Of a stretch of 29,061 nt of DNA, positions 1-6,673 are shown one piece after another (positions within the stretch are counted from its first letter, which is position 1; each line of letters starts with the position of its first letter). This DNA is from Deltaproteobacteria bacterium. GTDB taxonomy: Bacteria; Desulfobacterota; Desulfobacteria; Desulfobacterales; UBA11574. The notes under the pieces were generated by a model. The model did no database searches and was not told the DNA's origin. It was given only the letters and a program-made list of their open reading frames with translations. The DNA lies in assembly GCA_019314155.1 (NCBI GenBank), contig JAFCZV010000003.1, forward strand, positions 1-29,061, given 5' to 3'. The position numbers and the translations under genes were made by a program.

Positions 1-378
1 GATTTGATAGAACTGCCGGTATCTCCCTTTTTGGGGCCTTTCCCGGCGAAACATAGGGCCGATGGTATAAAATTTCCGGACCGGATCTTTCGCATACAAT
101 TTGTGCTGGATATATGATCGACAAACAGATGCCGTTGCTTCGGGCCGCAGGGTGATAAGATCACCTTTTCGGTCCGGGAAGGTGTACATTTCTTTTTCGA
201 CAATATCCGTATCTTCACCAATGCTCTTGGCAAACAGTTCGGTGCGCTCCATAATCGGAATTCGGATCTCTTTGAATCCGAAATCTTCAAAAAGAGACCT
301 GGTCACCCTTTCTATCTGCTGCCAGATTTCAACTTCTCCGGGAAGTATGTCTTTAAAACCTCTGATTAGCTGTATCAT
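1..378 (-). CDS. hisS: Histidyl-tRNA synthetase, N-terminal part (cut by window edge)
   Basis: This class II aminoacyl-tRNA synthetase charges tRNA-His with histidine in the cytoplasm. The reverse strand reads without interruption from ATG at 378 to the window edge, giving 126 residues. The N-terminus MIQLIRGFKDILP is the usual HisS opening. LRPEATA (residues 77-83) matches the histidine-binding LRPEGTA motif with Ala in place of Gly. GPMFRRERPQKGRYRQF (about 107-123) is class II motif 2 with the conserved ATP-binding arginine. No strong Shine-Dalgarno is visible upstream of the ATG. The catalytic HisS-specific motifs and the anticodon-binding domain lie outside the window. The gene is transcribed away from the TRAP cluster. 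Confidence 0.95.
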   Translation of the reverse strand, partial: MIQLIRGFKDILPGEVEIWQQIERVTRSLFEDFGFKEIRIPIMERTELFAKSIGEDTDIVEKEMYTFPDRKGDLITLRPEATASVCRSYIQHKLYAKDPVRKFYTIGPMFRRERPQKGRYRQFYQI

Positions 379-644
379 TTTATTATCTTTTCGTTTTGCA
401 TAACCTTACCACGGAAAAACACGGAATGTCACATATAATTTGGTTCCTGTTTGTCAAAGTTATGAATTAAGTTTTAATGAATCTGATTTTTTACGAATTC
501 ATTAACTTTTAGTCAATACTAATATTGACGTTCTTTTAAAAAGTCATATTTGTGATTATAGCTATCGTGCAAAACAGAAAAAATTATCTTTGACAATAGA
601 ATAAAAAAGTTTAATAAAAATAAATGAATTTAAAGAGGTTAATC
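379..644. other. AT-rich divergent intergenic region
   Basis: This stretch lies between hisS (leftward) and the regulator remnant (rightward), so it probably holds promoters for both. A TTGACA hexamer sits near 590 on the plus strand, but the following AT-rich DNA gives no convincing -10 box at 16-18 bp. No gene, RNA or clear repeat was seen. Confidence 0.4.
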
Positions 645-809
645 ATGCTTCAAAAAAAGATAGCGGATAAAATTCGGAAATTCAGAAAGAATAAGGGATA
701 CACATTGGAACAGTTGGGTAAATTGACCGATCTCTCCAAGGGTCTGCTCTCTCGCGTAGAGAATAACCAGGTATTCCCTCCCACTGCCACATCGTCCAGA
801 ATTGCCTGA
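645..809 (+). pseudogene. Truncated XRE-family helix-turn-helix regulator (N-terminus only)
   Basis: The frame opens at ATG 645 behind AAAGAGG (632-638); an upstream in-frame ATG at 624 has no ribosome binding site. It encodes 54 residues with a recognisable Cro/CI-type HTH: KIADKIRKFRKNKGYTLEQL, then LSKGLLSRVENN, then a PPTAT motif typical of XRE regulators that carry a C-terminal cupin sensor domain. Such proteins usually run to about 180 residues. Here the frame stops within the last helix of the HTH, and no cupin domain follows. Similarity to the family continues to about base 806, and the next bases belong to another gene's tail in a different frame. I read this as the 5' remnant of a regulator that once lay upstream of the TRAP genes. 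Whether the 54-residue piece is made or binds DNA is unknown. Confidence 0.75.
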
Positions 810-897
810 ATTTGAACCCAAAGTAAAAACCGGCTATTTGGCGAGATATGCAAAAATTGTATCAAGTGCGGATAAAGGAGCGGTCTTTCCGAAGTAA
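796..897 (+). pseudogene. C-terminal tail of a lost enzyme fused behind the regulator remnant
   Basis: In the frame one base off from the HTH remnant, an open stretch reads PELPEFEPKVKTGYLARYAK, then IVSSADKGAVFPK and TAA at 895-897. It ends 29 bases before dctP. The composition and ordered ending look like a genuine protein C-terminus, not chance reading. It reminds me of the tails of acetolactate-synthase-like thiamine-diphosphate enzymes, but that is a weak impression. There is no start codon or ribosome binding site of its own. It most likely marks the right side of a deletion whose left side is the HTH remnant. Confidence 0.4.
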
Positions 898-926
898 AAC
901 AAAACACAATTAATGGAGGTAGGGTT

Positions 927-1904
927 ATGAAAAAATTTTTAGTTCTTATGGTAGTCGTCTCGCTTATTTGTTTTTCAACTACTGCAATGGCCGAAATGGA
1001 GATCAAGCTCGGCGTTGTAACCAAACCCGGCAGTGCCCAGAACATTGCTGCGGAAAAGTTCAAAGAACTGATAGAACAGCGCTCAAAAGGTAAAATAACG
1101 GTTAAGATTTTTCACTCCGCATCCCTTGGCAATGAAACCGAAATTCTCCAGCAGGTCCAGATGAATACTATCCAGATGGCAGTTATTACCGGAGGCCCTT
1201 TTGACACATTTGATCCCATTGCAAGGGTTATTAACTATCCATTTCTTTTTAAAGATAATGCACAGGCTGATGAAATCCTGGACGGGCCTCTTGGAACTAA
1301 AATACTAAAAAGCTTGGAAAGTTCCGGGTTTAAAGGGCTTTGCTTTTCAGAAAACGGCTTCAGGAACCTTACAAACAACAAACGGGCGGTAAAAAGTCCG
1401 GATGAGATAAAGGGGCTCAAAATCAGGGTTATGGCTTCGGCAATCCACAAAGCCATCTGGCAGGCTCTTGGGGCGAATCCAACGCCAATGCCCTGGCCAA
1501 TCTACACCGAGTTGGAACAGGGCGTTATCGACGGCCAGGAAAACCCCCTCTGGGTCATGGAAGTCTATAAATTCTATGAAATACAAAAATACATGACCCT
1601 TTCCCGCCACGTCTATTCCTACCACATTGATGTGGCTTCACTAAAATGGTGGAAAATACTCGATTCAAAAACCCAGGATATGATTCAAAAAGCAATGTAT
1701 GAAGCAGCAGTGTTCCAGCGGAAGCAAAATCGCGATAAAAATGCTGCAAGACTGAAGTTTTTAAAAGAAAAAGGAATGCAGGTAGAAGAAAATCCGAATA
1801 TTGGAGCATTTCGTGCAAAGGTTGCTAAGCTGAAAGATATGGATTTATACAGCGAACCCAGGGTCCAAGCGTTGCTGATAGAAATGTTGAATGCAACCCA
1901 ATAG
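927..1904 (+). CDS. dctP: TRAP transporter solute-binding protein, DctP family
   Basis: This periplasmic protein captures an organic acid and delivers it to the DctQ-DctM membrane complex. It has 325 residues, normal for the family. Residues 1-22 form a signal peptide ending in AMA before Glu23. The domain order is that of DctP: a start rich in beta strands, the region around NGFRNLTN (Arg146), the carboxylate-binding motif GLKIRVMAS with Arg167, and the DGQENP element with Asn206. These match by position the Arg127, Arg147 and Asn187 ligands of SiaP. A strong GGAGGT site precedes ATG 927. The ligand cannot be read from sequence; the following PanE and PanB genes hint at a branched 2-oxo or hydroxy acid. 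A large hairpin follows the stop codon. Confidence 0.93.
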   Translation: MKKFLVLMVVVSLICFSTTAMAEMEIKLGVVTKPGSAQNIAAEKFKELIEQRSKGKITVKIFHSASLGNETEILQQVQMNTIQMAVITGGPFDTFDPIARVINYPFLFKDNAQADEILDGPLGTKILKSLESSGFKGLCFSENGFRNLTNNKRAVKSPDEIKGLKIRVMASAIHKAIWQALGANPTPMPWPIYTELEQGVIDGQENPLWVMEVYKFYEIQKYMTLSRHVYSYHIDVASLKWWKILDSKTQDMIQKAMYEAAVFQRKQNRDKNAARLKFLKEKGMQVEENPNIGAFRAKVAKLKDMDLYSEPRVQALLIEMLNATQ

Positions 1905-1918
1905 ATTGAATACTTCCG

Positions 1919-1979
1919 ATTGAAGATTGAAAATTGAATGAGGAAGGGAATCTTGAATCGTCAATTTTCAATCTTCAAT
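1919..1979. repeat. Perfect 19-bp inverted repeat between dctP and dctQ
   Basis: ATTGAAGATTGAAAATTGA at 1919-1937 is matched exactly by its reverse complement at 1961-1979, with a 23-base loop. It begins 14 bases after the dctP stop and ends just before the dctQ ribosome binding site. In RNA it would form a long AU-rich hairpin. A likely effect is partial termination or protection of the upstream mRNA, giving more binding protein than membrane subunits. The 14-base word ATTGAAAATTGAAT (1926-1939) recurs at 5859-5872, so the element may belong to a dispersed family. Confidence 0.85.
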
Positions 1980-1995
1980 TACCAATGGGGGCATC

Positions 1996-2481
1996 GTGCA
2001 CACTCTTGAACGGTTAAGCCGCACCATAAATCACTGGATTGAATATTCTCTTTTCGGTTTTGGCTTTACAATGGCTATCATCGTAGCTGTGCAGGTTTTT
2101 TTCAGGTATGTGCTGAATCAATCATTGTTCTGGTCCGAAGAACTTGCCCGTTTCCTTCTGGTATGGCTCACTTTTCTCGGTGCTTCAGTGGCATATTATC
2201 GCAAAGCCAATCCGGGAATTGATATCCTGTACTCCAGAATGTCTCATTCAATCCGGAAAGCATCAGCCATGTTAACTCACATAGCTTCAATCATGTTATT
2301 TTGTGTAATGATCTTTTATGGCTGTCAGTTCGCCTATTTTGTAAGATTGCAAATATCACCGGCCCTTCAATTGCCCAAATGGATTATTTTAAGCATCATT
2401 CCAATAAGCGGCCTTATCCTTCTGGTTCACGGCATCACATTTTTAGTAAATGAACTGAAAAGAGGTTCCCGTGACAACTGA
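1996..2481 (+). CDS. dctQ: TRAP transporter small membrane subunit, DctQ family
   Basis: This is the four-helix membrane subunit that pairs with DctM in a TRAP transporter. The protein has 161 residues with hydrophobic segments at about 17-39, 50-68, 90-115 and 127-150. The family signature is present: VFFRYVLNQSLFWSEELAR followed by a conserved Trp and a Gly-rich helix. The start is GTG at 1996, preceded by a GGGGGC purine run at about 1986-1992. The gene overlaps the start of dctM by 11 bases, indicating translational coupling. Confidence 0.9.
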   Translation: MHTLERLSRTINHWIEYSLFGFGFTMAIIVAVQVFFRYVLNQSLFWSEELARFLLVWLTFLGASVAYYRKANPGIDILYSRMSHSIRKASAMLTHIASIMLFCVMIFYGCQFAYFVRLQISPALQLPKWIILSIIPISGLILLVHGITFLVNELKRGSRDN

Positions 2482-3751
2482 AATTCTGATTTTCTCCCTT
2501 CTTTTTCTTTTTGCAATAAATACCCCCATCGCAATTGCCATCGGTGTTGCCTCAATTCTGGCAATACTGATCCAGGGCGACTTTGCCATGATGATGGTCG
2601 TCCAGCGGATGTTCAGCGGAACAGACTCCTTTCACCTTATGGCCGTTCCCCTTTTTATGTTTACCGGGACGATCATGGAAGCCGGTGGAATCAGCCAAAG
2701 GATTATAGATTTTGCAAATTCTCTTGTGGGTTGGCTTCCGGGAGGACTGGCTGCAGTTACAATTGTTTCAGCAATGTTTTTTGCCGGTATATCCGGATCT
2801 GCAGCGGCTGATGCGGCTGCGGTGGGTGCTATTCTGATCCCGGCAATGAAAAAATCAGGCTATGAATCTGATTTTGCCGCAGCAGTTCAAGCATCCGGCG
2901 GTTCCATCGGCGTTATCATACCACCTTCAATCCCTATGATTATCTTTGGATTTTTAACAGGAGCTTCTATCGGCCAACTTTTTGCAGCCGGGATTCTGCC
3001 GGGTGTGCTCATCGGACTTTCTCTCATAGGTGTAGCGACCTATATTTCAGTTAACAAAGGCTACGCAGCAACAACCAGCTTTTCAATAAAAGAAGTCTGG
3101 CGCACTTTTAAAAGATCCCTTCTTGCCATGGGAGCACCGATTATAATACTCGGGGGCATCCTTTTCGGTATTTTTACTGCAACAGAATCGGCTGCCGTGG
3201 CCGTGGTTTATGCTCTCGTTGTCGGCATGGTTGTATATAGAAAGATTAAAGTAAAAGATCTTTTTCATTTATTCAGAAACGGTGCAATAACCTCTTCTAT
3301 TGTCATGTTTATCATTGCAACAGCATCGGTCTTTAGCTGGATTGCAGCCATCGAAGACATCCCTGCCCATCTTGCCGGTACATTGTTAAACATGACTCAA
3401 AATCCTATTATTTTGTTGTTGCTGATCAATATGGTCCTTCTCATTGCCGGTACATTTGTTGAGACCACCGCTTCATTGATTCTGCTTGTGCCCATGATTA
3501 CAGCGATGTTGCCTTCCCTTGGTATCGACATAATCCAGCTTGGAGTCATCGTTGTCGTAAACCTTGCAATCGGAATGCTTACTCCTCCCATGGGCATCTG
3601 CCTGATCGTATCATGTTCCATTTCGGGTGACAGCCTCACAGCCATCAGCAAACGGATTATGCCTTTTCTGGGAGTTTTAATTATAGATCTTCTAATAATT
3701 ACCTTTTATTCGCCCCTGACCATGTGGATGGCAAAACTCGTGGCAAAATAG
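2471..3751 (+). CDS. dctM: TRAP transporter large permease subunit, DctM family
   Basis: This is the sodium-coupled permease of the TRAP system, 426 residues as expected for a stand-alone DctM. It is almost entirely hydrophobic, with about twelve helices. Typical DctM stretches include VPLFMFTGTIMEAGGIS, FFAGISGSAAADAAAVG, GGSIGVIIPPSIPMIIFG and NLAIGMLTPPMG. The start is GTG at 2471 with AGAGGT just upstream, inside the dctQ coding region. The panE start lies only 14 bases after the dctM stop, so dctP, dctQ, dctM and panE probably form one transcription unit. Confidence 0.93.
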   Translation: MTTEILIFSLLFLFAINTPIAIAIGVASILAILIQGDFAMMMVVQRMFSGTDSFHLMAVPLFMFTGTIMEAGGISQRIIDFANSLVGWLPGGLAAVTIVSAMFFAGISGSAAADAAAVGAILIPAMKKSGYESDFAAAVQASGGSIGVIIPPSIPMIIFGFLTGASIGQLFAAGILPGVLIGLSLIGVATYISVNKGYAATTSFSIKEVWRTFKRSLLAMGAPIIILGGILFGIFTATESAAVAVVYALVVGMVVYRKIKVKDLFHLFRNGAITSSIVMFIIATASVFSWIAAIEDIPAHLAGTLLNMTQNPIILLLLINMVLLIAGTFVETTASLILLVPMITAMLPSLGIDIIQLGVIVVVNLAIGMLTPPMGICLIVSCSISGDSLTAISKRIMPFLGVLIIDLLIITFYSPLTMWMAKLVAK

Positions 3752-3765
3752 TAAAGGAGAGTGTT

Positions 3766-4680
3766 ATGAAAATCACGGTTGTGGGTGCAGGTGCCATGGG
3801 GAGTCTTTTCGGAGCACTTTTATCCGAGTCAGGTATAAGCGTCCGGCTTTACGATATATGGGCCGAACACGTAAAAGCCATCAATGAAAATGGTCTTGGG
3901 ATAGAACTCGACGGCAAAACACGCTCGGTTAATGTAAAAGCAACCACCGATAAAAAAACGATCGGGAAAGCAGACCTGGCAATAATTTTTGTCAAATCGA
4001 CCCGTACCGGTGATGCCGCCAGGGTAGCCTCAGAACTTGTTAGTAGTACCGGTTTTGTACTAACCCTGCAAAATGGGATGGGCAATGCCGACATAATCGC
4101 CGAAGTTATAGATCCGGGCAGAATCATCGCAGGAACCACCTCTCACGGTGCCACCATGCTGGAGCCTGGACTTATCCGCCATGCAGGAATTGGCCCGACT
4201 TTAATCGGGATGTGGTCCGGCGATGAAAAAGCCGCTGCACAAAGTATCGCCGATGTATTTAATAAAGCGGGCATTGCCACTGAGACGATGGATGATATCC
4301 GGAGTGTGGTCTGGAAAAAGCTTATTATCAATGTCGGTATCAATGCAATTACTGCATTGACCGCAATAAAAAATGGTCAGATTCTTGATCTTTCCTCCAC
4401 CAGGGCGCTTGTCCACGCGGCTGTGGAGGAAGCCATGGAGGTCGCCCGGACTCATGGTATAAAGATACCGGACGACATGGTGGAGCATGTTTTTCAGGTC
4501 GCCGAAGCCACCGGCGCCAACCGCTCGTCCATGGGGCAGGATGTTGACAATAAACGTCAAACCGAAATCGGGGCCATTAATGGTGCAGTGGTAAAAGAAG
4601 CTCAAAAACTTGGTCTTAATGTGCCGGTCAATCAAACCCTGACCACATTGTTAGAAACACTGCAGGCACACTATAGTTGA
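3766..4680 (+). CDS. panE: 2-dehydropantoate 2-reductase (ketopantoate reductase) family
   Basis: Family members reduce ketopantoate to pantoate with NADPH; related proteins reduce other branched 2-oxo acids. ATG 3766 is chosen because AAGGAG lies just upstream and the nucleotide-binding GAGAMG motif then falls at residues 7-12; a longer frame opens at 3724 inside dctM. The protein has 304 residues, normal for the family. WKKLIINVGINAITAL places the catalytic Lys at 185 and the conserved Asn at 189 and 193. TEIGAINGAVV supplies the conserved Glu267, though the usual Asp after EI is Gly here, so the substrate may differ from ketopantoate. It is the last gene of the TRAP unit and is followed by PanB after 213 bp of hairpin-rich DNA. 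Confidence 0.88.
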   Translation: MKITVVGAGAMGSLFGALLSESGISVRLYDIWAEHVKAINENGLGIELDGKTRSVNVKATTDKKTIGKADLAIIFVKSTRTGDAARVASELVSSTGFVLTLQNGMGNADIIAEVIDPGRIIAGTTSHGATMLEPGLIRHAGIGPTLIGMWSGDEKAAAQSIADVFNKAGIATETMDDIRSVVWKKLIINVGINAITALTAIKNGQILDLSSTRALVHAAVEEAMEVARTHGIKIPDDMVEHVFQVAEATGANRSSMGQDVDNKRQTEIGAINGAVVKEAQKLGLNVPVNQTLTTLLETLQAHYS

Positions 4681-4705
4681 TGAATTCTTAAAAATCGAAT
4701 TCATC
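4679..4705 (+). terminator. Hairpin overlapping the panE stop codon
   Basis: GATGAATTC at 4679-4687 pairs perfectly with GAATTCATC at 4697-4705, leaving a 9-base loop. It starts in the last bases of panE and is followed by a short T-containing run. It resembles a weak intrinsic terminator, but the T-tract is poor. Confidence 0.4.
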
Positions 4706-4714
4706 AGGTTTTAG

Positions 4715-4793
4715 GTGTTAAGTTTTATGTTTTAGGTTAATGATATTATCTGTTTTAACAGAGACTTAAAACTTAAATCCTAAAACTTAACAC
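4715..4793. repeat. 13-bp inverted repeat between panE and panB
   Basis: GTGTTAAGTTTTA at 4715-4727 pairs with TAAAACTTAACAC at 4781-4793. The 53-base interior repeats similar words (TTTTAGG, TTAAAACTTAAATCC), so a nested imperfect stem is possible. It has the same word-like AT-rich style as the dctP-dctQ hairpin, but a different sequence. Confidence 0.75.
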
Positions 4794-4816
4794 GTTTCGT
4801 AAAAGAAAGTTTTTTT

Positions 4817-4830
4817 ACTTTTTACGAGAC
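4817..4830 (-). repeat. 14-bp repeat, left copy flanking panB
   Basis: ACTTTTTACGAGAC lies 63 bases before panB. Its exact reverse complement occurs at 5755-5768, just after the panB stop, so panB sits between an inverted pair. A small hairpin (CGTAAAA 4798-4804 with TTTTACG 4820-4826) overlaps this copy. Confidence 0.7.
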
Positions 4831-4893
4831 CATCATAGTTAACTATGTACAAAAAAGTCAGGTAACAGACAACAGATGTAAGGAGAATAAGCG

Positions 4894-5745
4894 ATGAGCG
4901 ATGATAAAGTAACCGTTTTAGATATACGGCAGGCTAAAAAAGACGGGCGTAAGCTGGTTATGGTAACCGCATATGACTATCCATTCGGTCTGATGGCGGA
5001 TGAAGCCGGTGTCGATATCGTCCTGGTGGGCGATTCCCTGGGTATGGTGGTTATGGGGCTGGACGGTACAGTTGAAGTGAACATGGAGCACATGATACAC
5101 CATATAAAAGCGGTAGTTCGCGGTTGCAAGGGACCCCTTATTATAGGCGACATGCCCTTTATGAGTTACAACACCTCCATTCGTGAAGCCATTATAAATG
5201 CCGGTCGATTAATGAAAGAAGGCGGGTGTGACGTCGTAAAGCTGGAAGGCGGTATTGACTTTGCATCGACCATAGAGGCAATTGTAAAAGCAGGCATTCC
5301 GGTTCAGGGACACATCGGTCTGACCCCTCAGACAGCCAGTGCCCTGGGAGGATTTAAAATGCAGGGCAAAGACGCCAAAGCAGCCAAGCGTATAATCGAC
5401 GACGCCAAAGCGCTGGAAGATGCCGGCGTATTTTCGATGATTCTGGAAGCGGTTCCGGCACCTTTGGGAAAGCTTGTGGCAGAAGCGGTCAGCGTACCGG
5501 TTATCGGAATCGGCGCCGGCGTGGATGTTGATGGCCAGGTGCTGGTAACCCACGATATGATCGGACTCTTTGACAAGTTTGTGCCCAAATTTGTCAAGCA
5601 GTATACAAAGATCAGGCCGACTATCCTAAGCGCACTGAAGGCATACAAAAACGATGTCATGAGCGCAACCTTCCCCGGTCCCGAGCATTCCTTCAAGATG
5701 TCCAATGAAGCCCTGGAGCAGCTAAGAAAACTGATCAAAAGCTAA
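4894..5745 (+). CDS. panB: 3-methyl-2-oxobutanoate hydroxymethyltransferase
   Basis: PanB transfers a hydroxymethyl group from methylenetetrahydrofolate to 2-oxoisovalerate, giving ketopantoate, the first committed step of pantothenate and CoA synthesis. The protein has 283 residues, slightly longer than E. coli PanB. The metal-binding aspartates are visible in VLVGDSLG (Asp47) and IIGDMPF (Asp86), the substrate-binding pair in VVKLEGG (Lys116, Glu118), His140 in VQGHIGLTPQ, and the general base Glu185 in MILEAVPAPLG. AAGGAG precedes ATG 4894 at good spacing. It lies downstream of a panE-like gene on the same strand, though structured DNA separates them and it may have its own promoter. No panC or panD is in the window. 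Confidence 0.95.
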   Translation: MSDDKVTVLDIRQAKKDGRKLVMVTAYDYPFGLMADEAGVDIVLVGDSLGMVVMGLDGTVEVNMEHMIHHIKAVVRGCKGPLIIGDMPFMSYNTSIREAIINAGRLMKEGGCDVVKLEGGIDFASTIEAIVKAGIPVQGHIGLTPQTASALGGFKMQGKDAKAAKRIIDDAKALEDAGVFSMILEAVPAPLGKLVAEAVSVPVIGIGAGVDVDGQVLVTHDMIGLFDKFVPKFVKQYTKIRPTILSALKAYKNDVMSATFPGPEHSFKMSNEALEQLRKLIKS

Positions 5746-5754
5746 TAATTGACG

Positions 5755-5768
5755 GTCTCGTAAAAAGT
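5755..5768 (+). repeat. 14-bp repeat, right copy flanking panB
   Basis: GTCTCGTAAAAAGT is the exact reverse complement of the copy at 4817-4830. It starts 9 bases after the panB stop codon. Confidence 0.7.
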
Positions 5769-5807
5769 CCAACTTCTGCGTGGTGCTGCATTTCCCCTCA
5801 CCTTAAA

Positions 5808-5826
5808 CCTCTCCCTCAGGGAGAGG
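5808..5826. repeat. Short GC-rich palindrome
   Basis: CCTCTCCC and GGGAGAGG form an 8-bp stem with a 3-base loop. It resembles simple REP-like palindromes scattered in many bacterial genomes. It is followed by GAAATGATGG rather than a T-tract, so it is a poor terminator. Confidence 0.55.
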
Positions 5827-6126
5827 GAAATGATGGAAACCTGTCATACCACTTGTATATTGAAAATTGAATAAAAAATAAATTTAAAACGGGGGTGCGG
5901 AGGGTGTCCCCCCGCCCTCTCCGTCTGGTAAAAGTTGACACGATTGTAGTCAATAGCTTTCTTAATTCGGTAAAATCATCAATACTGTTGGAAGAGAAGG
6001 TTTAACCCTTGGGCTGTGAGCCCGTACGTTAGTTTCTTCCTTCCGCCAGGTTTAAGTCGAGGAACAACTTGGAGCATCGACTCCGCATTTGACAAGGCTG
6101 ATGATTCCTGGCTTTCAAATTAATTA

Positions 6127-6672
6127 TTGCCGATGAGGAGGTTAGATGTCCTTGAACGACGAAAAACGCCGGTGGTGAGCTGGTATCTGGATATGTCCAT
6201 GGTCAGGGACTACTGGGGAGATGAAAGGAAATATCATCATACGGCACCCATTAATATGATTTACGGTTTCCATGAAGCATTGCGCATTATTGCAGAGGAA
6301 AGCTTGGAGCGGCGTTTTGAGCGACACCGATTAAATCATCGCGCCCTTGTCGCCGGAATTGAAATAATGGGGCTTTCGATGCTTGTACCGGAATCTGAAC
6401 GACTTCCGATGTTGAATGCGGTTTGTATTCCTGATGGTGTGGATGATATCAAAATACGTAAAGCCCTCCTCAATGACTTCGGTATCGAAATTGGTGGCGG
6501 ATTGGGTGAATTTGCCGGTAGAATTTGGCGGGTCGGACTCATGGGGCATACCAGCCACCCAAGGAACGTTTTGCTTTTTCTCTCCGCCCTTGAAACGGCT
6601 CTCAAAACTGAAAAATTTAAGGTTCAGCCCGGTGCGCTGGATGCAGCCGCGGCAGTGTATCAAGAAAAATAG
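6127..6672 (+). pseudogene. Alanine-glyoxylate / serine-pyruvate aminotransferase, C-terminal half only
   Basis: Intact family members are class V PLP aminotransferases of about 380-400 residues. This frame has 181 residues and matches only the second half: RRKTPVVSWYLDM, KYHHTAPINMIYGFHEAL, GIEIGGGLGEFAGRIWRVG. Arg135 of the fragment is the conserved substrate carboxylate-binding arginine. The N-terminal half with the PLP-binding lysine is missing, and similarity begins at about base 6140. Possible starts are TTG 6127 and ATG 6133, neither with a proper upstream ribosome binding site; an in-frame TAA lies at 6121. The fragment cannot bind PLP covalently, so I treat it as a 5'-truncated pseudogene. 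Its stop is one base from the stop of the convergent PreP-like gene. Confidence 0.85.
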
Positions 6673-6673
6673 G

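Larger units (their letters stand above)
5746..6126. other. Gene-free stretch between panB and a truncated aminotransferase
   Basis: This 381-bp stretch has no credible open reading frame on either strand. It holds the right copy of the panB-flanking 14-mer (5755-5768), a CCTCTCCC-TCA-GGGAGAGG hairpin (5808-5826), and a second copy of the word ATTGAAAATTGAAT (5859-5872). The part from about 5930 to 6126 is different in character, with a small hairpin GGGCT-GTG-AGCCC near 6010-6022. It abuts the point where the aminotransferase gene is cut. It could be the scar of a lost insertion, but no terminal repeats or target duplication were identified. Confidence 0.6.
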
